Source of the DNA: Flexivirga endophytica
Lineage (GTDB): Bacteria > Actinomycetota > Actinomycetes > Actinomycetales > Dermatophilaceae
DNA: 64,000 nucleotides
Assembly (NCBI RefSeq): GCF_014640635.1
Contig: NZ_BMHI01000008.1
Span: 1 to 64,000 of the forward strand
Direction of reading: 5' to 3'
In this document: positions 10,725-19,800 of the stretch, piece after piece
Layout of the letters: every line of letters starts with the position of its first letter
How positions within the stretch are numbered: the first letter of the stretch is position 1
The notes under the pieces: generated by a model
Database searches by the model: none
Told to the model about the DNA's origin: nothing
Seen by the model: only the letters and a program-made list of their open reading frames with translations
Program-made: the position numbers and the translations under genes

Positions 10725-11311
10725 GTTCCTACACCATTCCTAACGTCATCGCGTCGTCGCCGCGTGGCGACCGGGTCATGGATGTCTACAGCCATCTGCT
10801 GTCCGAACGCATCGTCTACCTCGGCACCGAGATCGACGACGGTGTCTCGAACGCCCTGATCGCGCAGATCCTGCACCTGGAGTCGGTGGCGCCGGACCAG
10901 GAGATCAACCTCTACATCAACTCGCCCGGTGGCTCGTTGACCGCGACCTTCGCGGTGTATGACGCCATGCAGTTCGTGCGCTCCCCGGTGGCGACGACGT
11001 GCGTGGGGCAGGCCTGCTCCACCGCGGCGATCCTGCTCGCCGCCGGTGCGCCGGGCAAGCGGAGTGTGCTGCCGCACTCGCGGGTGTTGTTGCATCAGCC
11101 GTCCGGGAGCGGTCGTGGCGCCATACCGGACATCATCCTGGCGGCGGACGAGGTGATCCGGCTACGCGCGGAGGCCGAGGAGGTGCTGGCGCACCACACC
11201 GGTCAGCCGGTGGACGTGCTGCGCAAGGACACCGATCGGGACCAGATCTTCACGCCGCAGGCGGCGGTCGACTACGGACTCGCCGACGAGGTGATGGCCT
11301 ACCGCAGCTGA
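10721..11311 (+). CDS. clpP: ATP-dependent Clp protease proteolytic subunit (second of pair)
   Basis: A 196-residue ClpP with triad residues in QACSTAA (S100), RVLLHQPSG (H125) and TDRDQIF (about D172). It is translated from an ATGA overlap with the first subunit, so the two are probably made in equal amounts and form mixed double rings, as known for actinobacterial ClpP pairs. A repeat cluster begins six bases after the stop and runs up to the stop of the PopR-like regulator. Confidence 0.93.
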   Translation: MSSYTIPNVIASSPRGDRVMDVYSHLLSERIVYLGTEIDDGVSNALIAQILHLESVAPDQEINLYINSPGGSLTATFAVYDAMQFVRSPVATTCVGQACSTAAILLAAGAPGKRSVLPHSRVLLHQPSGSGRGAIPDIILAADEVIRLRAEAEEVLAHHTGQPVDVLRKDTDRDQIFTPQAAVDYGLADEVMAYRS

Positions 11312-11316
11312 CCGGT

Positions 11317-11457
11317 TCGTCGCGAAGTACCGGAGCGAGGAAGCGGGGGCCACAAGAAGTATTCGGAGGCTGCGGGCCCCGACGAAGTATCGGAGCGAGG
11401 TACGAGCGGAGAACTTCGTTGGGTGCAGGGAAGCGGGGAGAAACTTCTCGGGGTGCT
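11317..11457. repeat. Composite copy of the head/tail palindromic repeat
   Basis: This gap holds three degenerate head modules (GCGAAGTACCGGAG, GAAGTATTCGGAGG, CGAAGTATCGGAGCG) followed by two tail modules (GAGAACTTCGTTGGGTG, GAGAAACTTCTCGGGGTG). They belong to the family also found near 21.9, 46.9, 54.0, 55.5 and 63.6 kb. The last tail touches the stop codon of the regulator gene. It may act as a transcription-end structure between convergent genes. Confidence 0.8.
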
Positions 11458-11834
11458 CAAGCGGCCAGCGCGACCGGTCCCTGCATCGACGAGGGTGCCG
11501 GTCGCCGGGCGTTGGCGGTGCTGCGCAACTCCAGGACCTGCGCCGCCTGAGCGCGCGCCGACTCGCGACGCAACTCCCGGACGGTCAGGTCGGTGATCTC
11601 GGCGAGGGAGGAGTCGAGGGCGCCGGCGATCGCGGCGACGATCTCCGAGGACGGGTCCTTGCGGCCCCGCTCCACCTCCGAGAGGTATTGCGCGGAGATG
11701 CCGGCGCGGTCCGCGGTCGTGGTGATCGTGCGATGCCGGTGCAGCCGGACGCGGCGTAGTTGAGCGCCTAGCACTTCCCGCCACAGGGGCTCGACGGTCG
11801 GACGCTGCTGTCGGAGTTGTCGCACTTCACCCAT
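11457..11834 (-). CDS. PopR/ClgR-like XRE-family regulator with C-terminal -LAA
   Basis: A 125-residue DNA-binding protein with a Cro/C1 helix-turn-helix at about residues 22-77 (TTTADRAGISAQYLSEVERG, then RKDPSSEIVAAIAGAL), the form typical of ClgR and PopR. These activate clp genes in actinobacteria. The protein ends in VALAA. In Streptomyces, PopR and ClgR carry terminal alanines that make them ClpP substrates, closing a feedback loop. Lying convergent to a clpP pair, this gene probably controls it and is degraded by Clp (inference). A dispersed-repeat cluster separates the two units. Confidence 0.85.
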   Translation of the reverse strand: MGEVRQLRQQRPTVEPLWREVLGAQLRRVRLHRHRTITTTADRAGISAQYLSEVERGRKDPSSEIVAAIAGALDSSLAEITDLTVRELRRESARAQAAQVLELRSTANARRPAPSSMQGPVALAA

Positions 11835-11910
11835 GTGTCGACGCTAGCCCGGGGGGCCCGTCGCGCCATACCTTTTCTGCTCAGGGCAGAACGCCACCAC
11901 CTATGCCGAA

Positions 11911-11970
11911 TGACGGCTTCTTCGCCGAACGACGGTCCCATCTCGCCGTCACTCGGCGAGAGAGCCGTCA
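11911..11970. repeat. Stop-anchored dyad (copy 1)
   Basis: TGACGGCT (11911-11918) pairs with AGCCGTCA (11963-11970), TCGCCG with CGGCGA, and GACGG with CCGTC, around a ten-base loop. The right arm contains the TGA stop of the MFS gene read on the minus strand. Related dyads lie at 14448-14509 and 16735-16796. Probable terminator for the MFS transcript. Confidence 0.75.
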
Positions 11971-13296
11971 ATCGCGGAAGGAGCCGGGCGGTAGGACGGC
12001 CGGGTCGGACGTGGCGCACGCCGGCGAACGATCCTCCGGCGCGGGTGCGGGAGTCTCCGGCTCGCGCACTGCCGGCACGAGTGCGAGCGCGATGGTCGCG
12101 GCGGCGCCGACCGCGAGCAGCGCGTGCAGCACGCCGACGTGCTCCCCTAGCAGGCCGAGGAACGGCGGCCCGGCGAGAAACGCGGTGTAGGCGATCGTGC
12201 TGATCACCGAGATCCGTGCGTTGGCGTGCGCCGGGTCGTCCGCTGCCGCGCTCATCCCGACGGGGAATCCGAGGGAGACCCCGACGCCCCAGACCATGAT
12301 TCCGAGATAGGCCAGCGCGGTCGGGCCGAAGACGACGACAAGGCAGCCCACCACAGCCAGGCTGAAGCACACGCGTAGGACGAGCACCCGACCGTAGGTG
12401 TCGAGCAGCTTGGTGCCGACGAGGCGCCCGGCCGTCATACAGGACAGGAAGATGGCGAAGGCGAGGACGCCGGCCCACTTGGGCACGTGGTGGCCCTCGA
12501 CGAATGCCAACGACAGCCAGTCGTTGGCGGTCCCCTCGGTGAACGCCGCCACGAGCGTCACGACACCGATGAGCAGTACCCGCGGGTCGAGCCAGGCACT
12601 GAGGCTCGAAACCTTCTGCTGCGCAGCGGAATCGGTCGCCTTGTCATCGGTCGCCTTGTCATCGGATCGCTTCCCGTCGAGACGCGGCACGCTCTCGAAG
12701 TTGCGCGCGGCCCACATGCCGACTGTGGCCAGGACGCACATCACCACCCCGACGTGCAGCCAGACGGGGACGTGCGCGGCGGTGACGGCCGCGCCGACGA
12801 GCGCGGCCAGCACCGTTCCACCACTGAACATGGCGTGAAAACGCGGCATGATCGAGCGGCCCAGGCGACGTTCGACAATCGCGCCCTCGAGGTTCATCAC
12901 GACGTCCCAGAGGCCGATGCCCCAGCCGGCGATCATCAGGAAGCCCACGGCCGTCCAGTGGTGATGCGTGCTGACGGCCACCCCCGTGGCGATGTATGCC
13001 GCGGTGGTGATCAGGGTCGCCATACGGACCGCGATCCGTGCGCCGAGGCGACCGGCCACCCAGCCGGACATCGGCAGGCCGATCACGCTGCCGATGGAGC
13101 CGGAGATCAGGAAGAGGCCGAGTCCGGCGGGGGAGAGGTCGAGCAGCGATTTCACGTCCGGCAGCCGGGCGGCGAACGTCGCGAAGGCCGCGCCGTTGAG
13201 CGCGAACATCACCGTCACGGCCAGTGTCGCGCGGCGCACCCGCTCGGCGTCTGGGTGGTCCGCCACGGGTGCCGTCGCCCGCTCGGTCATCGTCAT
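11968..13296 (-). CDS. MFS transporter
   Basis: A 442-residue major facilitator with about twelve hydrophobic helices and a polar central loop rich in Asp, Lys and Ala (about residues 195-220) between the two halves. The N-terminus resembles the fucose/sugar-like or YbjJ-type branch (ALNGAAFATFAARLPDVKSLLDLSPAGLG). Substrate unknown; pairing with a divergent LacI regulator suggests a sugar or nucleoside. ATG 13296 is preceded by AAGGAA, a good ribosome site; the longer ORF crosses the operator. Its TGA forms the edge of a dyad terminator. Confidence 0.9.
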   Translation of the reverse strand: MTMTERATAPVADHPDAERVRRATLAVTVMFALNGAAFATFAARLPDVKSLLDLSPAGLGLFLISGSIGSVIGLPMSGWVAGRLGARIAVRMATLITTAAYIATGVAVSTHHHWTAVGFLMIAGWGIGLWDVVMNLEGAIVERRLGRSIMPRFHAMFSGGTVLAALVGAAVTAAHVPVWLHVGVVMCVLATVGMWAARNFESVPRLDGKRSDDKATDDKATDSAAQQKVSSLSAWLDPRVLLIGVVTLVAAFTEGTANDWLSLAFVEGHHVPKWAGVLAFAIFLSCMTAGRLVGTKLLDTYGRVLVLRVCFSLAVVGCLVVVFGPTALAYLGIMVWGVGVSLGFPVGMSAAADDPAHANARISVISTIAYTAFLAGPPFLGLLGEHVGVLHALLAVGAAATIALALVPAVREPETPAPAPEDRSPACATSDPAVLPPGSFRD

Positions 13297-13327
13297 GCCG
13301 TTCCTTGTCGGAGGTGCTGAAAGGTTG

Positions 13328-13355
13328 TCGAATCGATTCGATCGAATCGATTCGA
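13328..13355. promoter_or_regulatory. Tandem LacI-family operators between divergent genes
   Basis: Two identical copies of the perfect palindrome TCGAATCGATTCGA lie end to end (13328-13341 and 13342-13355), making a 28-bp perfect palindrome. The right copy abuts the -10 like TAGTCT (13356-13361) of the lacI-type gene, which is seven bases from its ATG. Binding should repress both directions. Confidence 0.88.
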
Positions 13356-13368
13356 TAGTCTGCTCCAC

Positions 13369-14451
13369 ATGTCAGTCGGAGGTCAAGCGGGAAACGGGCC
13401 AACAGGCCGCGTCACCCTGCGTGATGTGGCCGAACTCGCCGGGGTCGCCACGTCGACCGCGTCCCTGGTCTTCAGCGGCAACAAGCCGGTCGCGTCCGAC
13501 ACGGCAGAGCGGGTCGTGGCCGCTGCCGCCCAACTCGGTTATGGCGGACCGGACCCGACCGCGTCGTCGCTGCGCCACGGCCGCAGCGGTGTGATCGCGG
13601 CCGTCGTCGAGCGACGCATCCTGCACGCCTTCCGGGACCCGTATGTCGTGTCGGTGCTCGACGGTCTGTCACAGGTCGTCGGCGAAATGGGGTGCGGATT
13701 GCTGCTCCTGCCGGACACGGCGGAGGGGTATGGCGACAGCGGGCCACAGGTGTCGCGTGTCGCAGCAGATGCGGCGGTCTTCATGCTCTGCGGGGACGAG
13801 AACAACGTGCTGGCAACGCAATTCACCACCCGTGGCGTTCCGGTCGTCGGCACCGGTGCTCCCAAGGGTGCGGATGTGCAGGTGACGTCGGACGAGCGCG
13901 GAGCGTCCCGCAGCATCGCCCAGCTCGTGCGGGACCTCGGGCATCGCCGGGTCGGGCACGTGATGATGCCGTTGCGCTGGGGTGGCGAGACGGGTGCCCG
14001 CACAATCGCGCAGGTGCGCGCGAGCCACTTCCCGGACACCCGTGACCGGGCGATCGGCGTGCGTGACGTGTTCGCGGACGCGCCCCTCATCGAGGCGAAG
14101 GAGCCTGACTTCGACTCCGGGTATGCCGCTGCCAGGTTGTTGCTGGACGCTGAACGCCCGCCGACCGCGATCGTCGCGCAGAGCGACCTGCTGGCGGCCG
14201 GTGTCGTCCAAGCAGCCATTGACCGGGGTCTGCGGGTGCCCGAAGACCTGTCCGTGACCGGTTACGACGGTGTCTCGCTGCCGTGGTTCCCGCGAACCCT
14301 CACCACGATCGACCAGCACCCGATCGACAAGGGGCGCGCCGTCGGCGAGGTCGTGCGGTCGCTGCTCGCCGGCGAGGACGTGTCGGACGTGGTCGTGCCG
14401 GTGACGTTGCGTGCAGGCGACACGACCGGTCCCGCGCCGGTCGGCCGTTGA
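13369..14451 (+). CDS. LacI-family transcriptional regulator
   Basis: A 360-residue repressor with the LacI helix-turn-helix at about residues 15-62 (VTLRDVAELAGVATSTASLVFSG, shown here in part) and a periplasmic-binding-like sensor core (AIVAQSDLLAAGVVQAAIDRG; later VPEDLSVTGYDG). Effector unknown. ATG 13369 fits the leaderless pattern with TAGTCT seven bases upstream, directly beside the double operator, so it should be autoregulated. Its TGA stop is the first part of a dyad. Confidence 0.93.
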   Translation: MSVGGQAGNGPTGRVTLRDVAELAGVATSTASLVFSGNKPVASDTAERVVAAAAQLGYGGPDPTASSLRHGRSGVIAAVVERRILHAFRDPYVVSVLDGLSQVVGEMGCGLLLLPDTAEGYGDSGPQVSRVAADAAVFMLCGDENNVLATQFTTRGVPVVGTGAPKGADVQVTSDERGASRSIAQLVRDLGHRRVGHVMMPLRWGGETGARTIAQVRASHFPDTRDRAIGVRDVFADAPLIEAKEPDFDSGYAAARLLLDAERPPTAIVAQSDLLAAGVVQAAIDRGLRVPEDLSVTGYDGVSLPWFPRTLTTIDQHPIDKGRAVGEVVRSLLAGEDVSDVVVPVTLRAGDTTGPAPVGR

Positions 14452-14509
14452 CGGCTGAACCTGCCGTTGACGGCGCAGATGCACCGTCATCCGCCGTTTC
14501 AGCCGTCAA
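14448..14509. repeat. Stop-anchored dyad (copy 2)
   Basis: TTGACGGCTGAA (14448-14459) pairs with TTCAGCCGTCAA (14498-14509), and an inner TGACGG...CCGTCA pair nests within it. The TGA stop of the lacI-type gene (14449-14451) is part of the left arm. It shares the TGACGGCT core with the copies at 11.9 and 16.7 kb. Likely terminator. Confidence 0.75.
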
Positions 14510-14559
14510 TGGCCGCCTGCACCGTCATCCGGCGGGCGGGCTGGTAGCTTCGGGTCGCG

Positions 14560-15030
14560 ATGGAGACCTCACGGTGGCGGCACGAACCGGTCGGCTATCG
14601 CTGCCCGTTCTGCGCGTTCCAGCGCGGCGAATGGAATGACCGCAACGCCGCGTCGGACCTGGTCGTGCAGCGCGAGTTGGTCTTCGCGCGGATCGCGCCG
14701 AAGTGGTGGCCGGAGAACGCCGGCGGGGCACTCGTCATACCGAATGAGCATGTGGAGAACCTCTACGAGCTGCCGACCGACGTCGGCCACGCACTGTGGG
14801 ACCTGACTCGCGAGGTTGCCATCGGAATGCGGGAAACCTATGGATGTCAGGGTGTTTCGACTCGCCAGCACAACGAGCCGGCCGGTGACCAGGATGTCTG
14901 GCACCTGCACCTGCACGTGCTGCCCCGGTATGACGGGGACGATCTCTACCTACGGCATCGCGCGGCGCGCTACGTCGACGCCGCGGAGCGCGCGGACTTC
15001 GCGGCACGGTTGAGCGACGCGCTTGGCTAA
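14560..15030 (+). CDS. HIT-family protein
   Basis: A 156-residue histidine-triad hydrolase. The HIT motif HLHLHV is near residue 117, preceded by QHNEPAGDQDVWH as in nucleotide-phosphate hydrolases. An N-terminal CPFCAF pair of cysteines may bind zinc. Substrates of such HIT proteins are nucleoside phosphoramidates or dinucleotides. ATG 14560 has TAGCTT at 14545-14550, nine bases upstream, and no clear Shine-Dalgarno sequence. The ZTP riboswitch of folD begins within ten bases of its stop. Confidence 0.9.
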   Translation: METSRWRHEPVGYRCPFCAFQRGEWNDRNAASDLVVQRELVFARIAPKWWPENAGGALVIPNEHVENLYELPTDVGHALWDLTREVAIGMRETYGCQGVSTRQHNEPAGDQDVWHLHLHVLPRYDGDDLYLRHRAARYVDAAERADFAARLSDALG

Positions 15031-15036
15031 ACTGAA

Positions 15037-15109
15037 GGCACACGACTGGCGAAGGGTGGGTTACCACCGGGGAGTGTGAGTTCGTCGTATCGCCCGCCTG
15101 GGTGCGACT
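15037..15109 (+). ncRNA. ZTP (ZMP) riboswitch, pfl motif
   Basis: The leader of folD carries the pfl consensus: ACGACTGGCGAA, GGTGGG, TTACCACCGGGGAGTG, a variable linker, and CGCCCGCCTGGGTG. The first stem-loop, the conserved ACCGGGGAG and the CGCCTGGG pseudoknot partner are all present and in order. The class senses ZMP/ZTP, the purine intermediates that build up when 10-formyl-tetrahydrofolate is short, and turns on folate one-carbon genes. No separate terminator hairpin is obvious between 15109 and the AAGGAG at 15121, so control may be at translation start (inference). Confidence 0.93.
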
Positions 15110-15133
15110 CCGATCGATTCAAGGAGTCCCCAG

Positions 15134-15979
15134 ATGTCCGTTGCACAGTTGCTGGACGGCACAGCCGTCGCCCGCCGAAGCTTCGCCGAGACCGCCGAAC
15201 GGGCCGCGGATTTCGCTGCGGCGCAAGGGCGTTCGGTATGTCTCGCCACGGTGCTGATCGGTGACGACCCGGCATCCCAAACCTACGTACGAATGAAGCA
15301 ACGGCGCGCGGCACAGCTCGGGCTGGAGTCACGGCGGGTCCGGCTTTCGGCGGAGACAACCACCGACGAGGCCGTTGCCGCAGTGCGCGCCTTGTCCGAG
15401 GACGACACGGTCGACGGCATCCTCGTGCAGCACCCGGCGCCCGCGCAGGTGGACGAGTTGGCCGTCTTCGAGGCGATCGCGCCGAAGAAAGACGTCGACG
15501 GCGTCACCATGCACAGTTTCGCGGCAATGGGACTGTCTGCCAACGGTTTTCATTCCTGCACGCCAGAAGGCATCGTTCGGCTGCTTGATGCGTATGACGT
15601 GCCGACCGCGGGTCGTCGCGTTTGCGTGGTCGGACGCAGCGCGATCCTCGGCAAGCCGGTCGGGCTGCTGCTCCTCGCTCGGGACGCCACCGTCACCTTC
15701 TGCCACTCCCACACGACCGATCTGGCGGCACAGGTGTCGGAGGCGGACATCGTGGTCGCAGCCGTCGGTCGGCCGGAGCTCGTCCGGGGCGAGTGGATCA
15801 AGCCGGATGCCGTCGTAGTGGATGCCGGCTATAACCCGGGGAATGTTGGCGATGTTGAATTTTCGCGCGCAGCGGCGCGGGCGTCATACATCACGCCGGT
15901 GCCCGGTGGCGTCGGTCCCATGACGATCGCGGTCCTCATGGAGCAGACGGTGACTGCGGCGGAAAACCGGGTGCGGTAG
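15134..15979 (+). CDS. folD: FolD: methylenetetrahydrofolate dehydrogenase/cyclohydrolase
   Basis: A 281-residue bifunctional enzyme interconverting 5,10-methylene-, 5,10-methenyl- and 10-formyl-tetrahydrofolate with NADP. Seen: SQTYVRMKQRRA (active-site Tyr and Lys region), GILVQHPAP, the NADP loop VVGRSAILGKPVGLLL, and the C-terminal signature PGGVGPMT. Start ATG 15134 follows AAGGAG (15121-15126) by seven bases. Controlled by the upstream ZTP riboswitch, so expression should rise when formyl-folate is limiting. Confidence 0.97.
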   Translation: MSVAQLLDGTAVARRSFAETAERAADFAAAQGRSVCLATVLIGDDPASQTYVRMKQRRAAQLGLESRRVRLSAETTTDEAVAAVRALSEDDTVDGILVQHPAPAQVDELAVFEAIAPKKDVDGVTMHSFAAMGLSANGFHSCTPEGIVRLLDAYDVPTAGRRVCVVGRSAILGKPVGLLLLARDATVTFCHSHTTDLAAQVSEADIVVAAVGRPELVRGEWIKPDAVVVDAGYNPGNVGDVEFSRAAARASYITPVPGGVGPMTIAVLMEQTVTAAENRVR

Positions 15980-16006
15980 CGCGACGACCGAGCATACCTT
16001 CGAGAT

Positions 16007-16738
16007 ATGCGCGCACCTGATGCCGGCTTCGCCGACCCTCGCCTCGCGGTGCTCTACGACTTCTTCGATGACGACCGCAGTGATCTCGACGGCTACGAGG
16101 CAATCATCGACGAGTTCGGTGCTCGCAAGGTCATCGACGTAGGTTGCGGAACTGGTTCTCTCGCAGTGCGATTGGCGGCACGTGACCTGGAAGTGATCGG
16201 AGTCGACCCCGCGGTCGCCTCTGTCGATGTTGCACGCGCCAAGCCGTATGCGGACAGAGTCACCTGGCTCAAGGGCGACGCGACGGCGTTGACCGGGCGG
16301 GTCGATGGCGCGGATCTTGCCGTGATGGTTGGGAATGTCGCGCAGGTTTTCGTGGACGACGTGGATTGGTCGGCGACGCTGGGCGCCATACACGGTGCGT
16401 TGCGGGACGGCGGTTGGCTCGTCTTCGAGACCCGACGGCCGGAGATGCGTGCTTGGGAGCATTGGACCACTCCGCCGACCGAAGTGGTCCTGCCCGACGG
16501 GCGACGCGGCACGGACTCGATGACGGTGACTGAGGTCGCGCTGCCGCTGGTGACGTTCGAGTCGACGCTCAAGCTGCCTGACGAGACGCTGAGATCGGTG
16601 TCGACACTGCGTTTTCGGGAGCGCGCGGAGATCGAGGACGATCTGCGATGCCACGGTTTCAAGGTCGTCGAAGTGCGCGACGCGCCGGACCGACCAGGCA
16701 AGGAGTGGGTCTTCTTCGCCCAGGTCCTCCGCGAGTGA
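16007..16738 (+). CDS. Class I SAM-dependent methyltransferase
   Basis: A 243-residue methyltransferase with motif I VIDVGCGTGSLAVRLA, motif II EVIGVDPA and the later motif ALRDGGWLVFETRRP. Substrate unknown; the fold matches small-molecule methyltransferases. ATG 16007 has TACCTT six bases upstream (leaderless pattern). The TGA stop starts a dyad shared with two other gene ends. Confidence 0.88.
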   Translation: MRAPDAGFADPRLAVLYDFFDDDRSDLDGYEAIIDEFGARKVIDVGCGTGSLAVRLAARDLEVIGVDPAVASVDVARAKPYADRVTWLKGDATALTGRVDGADLAVMVGNVAQVFVDDVDWSATLGAIHGALRDGGWLVFETRRPEMRAWEHWTTPPTEVVLPDGRRGTDSMTVTEVALPLVTFESTLKLPDETLRSVSTLRFRERAEIEDDLRCHGFKVVEVRDAPDRPGKEWVFFAQVLRE

Positions 16739-16796
16739 CGGCTTCTTCGGTGAGGGACGGCGAGATTTGACCGTCACTCGGCGAAGAAGCCGTCAC
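16735..16796. repeat. Stop-anchored dyad (copy 3)
   Basis: GTGACGGCTTCTTCG (from 16735) pairs with CGAAGAAGCCGTCAC (ending near 16796), with inner GACGG and CCGTC segments. The TGA of the methyltransferase gene is bases 16736-16738, inside the left arm. It closely matches the copy at 11911-11970. Likely two-way terminator between this gene and dnaE2. Confidence 0.8.
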
Positions 16797-16811
16797 TCGG
16801 CAAATGGGGTT

Positions 16812-19800
16812 TCACTGGAAGTCGCGGGACATGCTCCGCACATGGATCGTGAGGTGCTCCAGGCGGTCCGCGAGCAGGTTGGTGACGCCGTCCTCGGAGC
16901 GCTCCAGGATCCCGCGCACGACCATCGCCGGCGAAGAACGTGCGATGCGCCGGTAACGGTGCCAAACCCCTTTGGACACAATGACATTCAGGATGCCGGT
17001 CTCGTCCTCGACGTTGACGAAGGTGATCCCACCGGCCGTCGCCGGGCGCTGGCGGTGCGTGATCACCCCGCCGACCTGCACCCGGCGCCCGGTGTGGAAA
17101 CCCTTCAGCTGCTCGATCGGCAGCACCCCGCGCGCGTCCAGGTCCGCCCGGACATGCCGGATCGGGTGATCGCCGGGGCTGATGCCGGTCGCCTGCAGGT
17201 CGTGCATCAGCAGCTCGCCGATGGACAGCTCCGGCAGCAGCGGCGGCTGGTAGGGGACACGGACCGGCAACTGGTCACCACGGATCGATGCTGCCTCCGC
17301 CGAGCGCCACAACGCGTCCCGGCGTGACCCGGTCAGCGCGTCGAGTGCCCCGGAGAGCGAAAGCGCCTCCATCTGCTCGGTGTCCAGGTCTGCGCGACGG
17401 GCCAGGTCGGCGAGATCGCTGAACGGACCGGACAGGTCGCGTGTTTGCACGATGCGTTCGGCGGCGGCCTCACCCAATGCGGTGATGTCGGCCAGGCCGA
17501 GCCGCACCGAGTAGTGCCAGTCACGGCGGTGCTCCTGCCAATCCGGCGATGTGTCGGAGTCGAACTCGCCGATCTCTTCCTGGGTGTGGTCGCGCAGGCA
17601 TTCGTCGCTGCCTCCACGCCGGTCGACCGCGTCGGGGGAGTCCGGCTCGAGATCGGCGTGCACACTGGAGCGCATCAGATCCGGCGACAGCACCTCGACA
17701 CCGTGCCGTCGGGCATCGCCGGTGAGCGTCTGCGGTGAGTAGAACCCCATCGGCTGAGAACGCAGCAGACCCGCCAAGAACGCTGCGGGGTAATGCAATT
17801 TGAGCCATGAGCTGGCGTAGACCAACACCGCGAAGCTCAGCGCGTGCGACTCGGCGAAACCGAAATTGGCGAAGGCCTCGATCTTGTTGTAGATCTCCTC
17901 CGCGGTCTCCGGCGGTATGCCGTTGCGGGCCATCCCGTCATACAGCTTGGTGCGCAGGGTGTCGATGCGCTCGACCCCGCGCTTGGACCCCATCGCCCGG
18001 CGCAGCAGATCGGCGTCGGCCGGACTGCAGTCGCCGACTGCGATCGCCATCTGCATCAGCTGCTCCTGGAAGAGCGGCACCCCCAGCGTTCGTTCCAGCA
18101 CCGGCTGCAGCAACGGGTGCGAGTAGGTGACGTCCTCCTTGCCGGTGCGGCGCCGGATGTAGGGGTGCACCGCGCCACCTTGGATCGGCCCCGGGCGGAT
18201 CAGCCCGATCTCGACGGCCAGGTCGTAGAACGACCGCGGCTTCAGTCGGGGGAGTGTGCCCATCTGCGCGCGGCTCTCGACCTGGAAGACGCCGATCGAG
18301 TCGGCGCGGCACAGCATGTCGTAGACGCCGGGCTCGTTGCGGGGCAGCGTCTCGATGCGCCACTGCTCGCCGGTATGGCGCTCGACCAGGTCGAACGTGT
18401 GCTGCAGGGCCGCCAGCATGCCGAGCCCGAGCAGGTCGAACTTCACCAGCCCCATCCACGCGCAGTCATCCTTGTCCCATTGCAGGACAGTGCGATCCGT
18501 CATCCGCGCGTGCTCGATCGGACACACCTCGCTGACCGGCCGGTCGGTGAGTACCATGCCGCCGGAGTGGATGCCGAGGTGTCGTGGATAGCTCAGCACC
18601 TGCCTCGCCAGGTCGATGACCGGCGCCGGTATGTCGTGGTCCGCACTGGAGATCTCCGCACCCCACCGCTCGACCTGCCGGGACCACGCATCCTGTTGTC
18701 CCTGACTCGCGCCGAGCGCCTTGGCCATGTCACGCACGGCGTTCTTCGGCCGGTAGGTGACGACGTTGGCCACCTGCGCGGCATTGCGCCGGCCGTAGCG
18801 CTGGTAGACGTGCTGGATGACCTCCTCGCGCCGGCCAGAGTCGAAGTCGACGTCGATGTCCGGTGCTTCCTCGCGCAACTCGGACAGGAACCGCTCGAAG
18901 GGCAACTCGTAGAAGATCGGGTCGATCACCGTGATGCCGAGGACGAAGCAAACCGCCGATGCAGCAGCAGACCCGCGCCCCTGGCACAGGATGCCGCGCG
19001 AGCGAGCGAACTGCACGATCTCGTGCACGATCAGGAAATAGCCCGGGAAGTCTTTCTTCTCAATGACATTCAGCTCACGCGCGATGCGCTCGTATGCCGC
19101 GTGGTTGTCCTTCGGATAGCGTTCCGCCGCACCTCGCATCGTCAGCTCACGCAGCCAGCTCATCGGAGTGTGACCGGCCGGAACCTCCTGCCGGGGGAGG
19201 CGCGGAGAAGCGGCCCGCAGGCTGAATGCCAGGTCGTCGGCGAGCTCGACGGTCCGCTCGACAGCACCTGGGAAACGGCGCATGCGTTGCGCCATCTCTG
19301 CCCCGCTGCGCACGTATGCCGCGCCGTGCACCGGCAGCCAGCTGTCCAGCTCCTCCAGGCTGCGGCGGGATCGGACTGCGGCCAGGGCCGTTGCCAGCGG
19401 GTATTGGTCCGGGCCGGCGTAATGCACCGCGTTGGTCGCGACGGTGAGTGCGCCCGCTTCGTGCGCGACGCCGGCGAGTCGGTCACAGGTGGCGCTGTCG
19501 TTCGGATCGCCATGATCGGTCAACTCGACGAAGACGTTTTCCTTGCCGAAAAGCTCCTGCAGTGAACGCAACTCCGCGACAGCGGCATTGTGGCCGTGTC
19601 GCGCGAGCGCACTGGGCACGCTGCCCTTGCGGCACCCGGTCAGGACCACCCACTGGCCTGCTGCTTCCTCGGCCAGCGCACGCAGGTCGTAGAGCGGCTT
19701 GCCCTTCTCGGCGGTGTCCGCGAGTTGGCCCTCGGTGACCGCCCTGGCCAGCCGGCGGTAACCCTCGGCGCCGCGCGCAAGGACCAGCAGGTGCTTGCCC

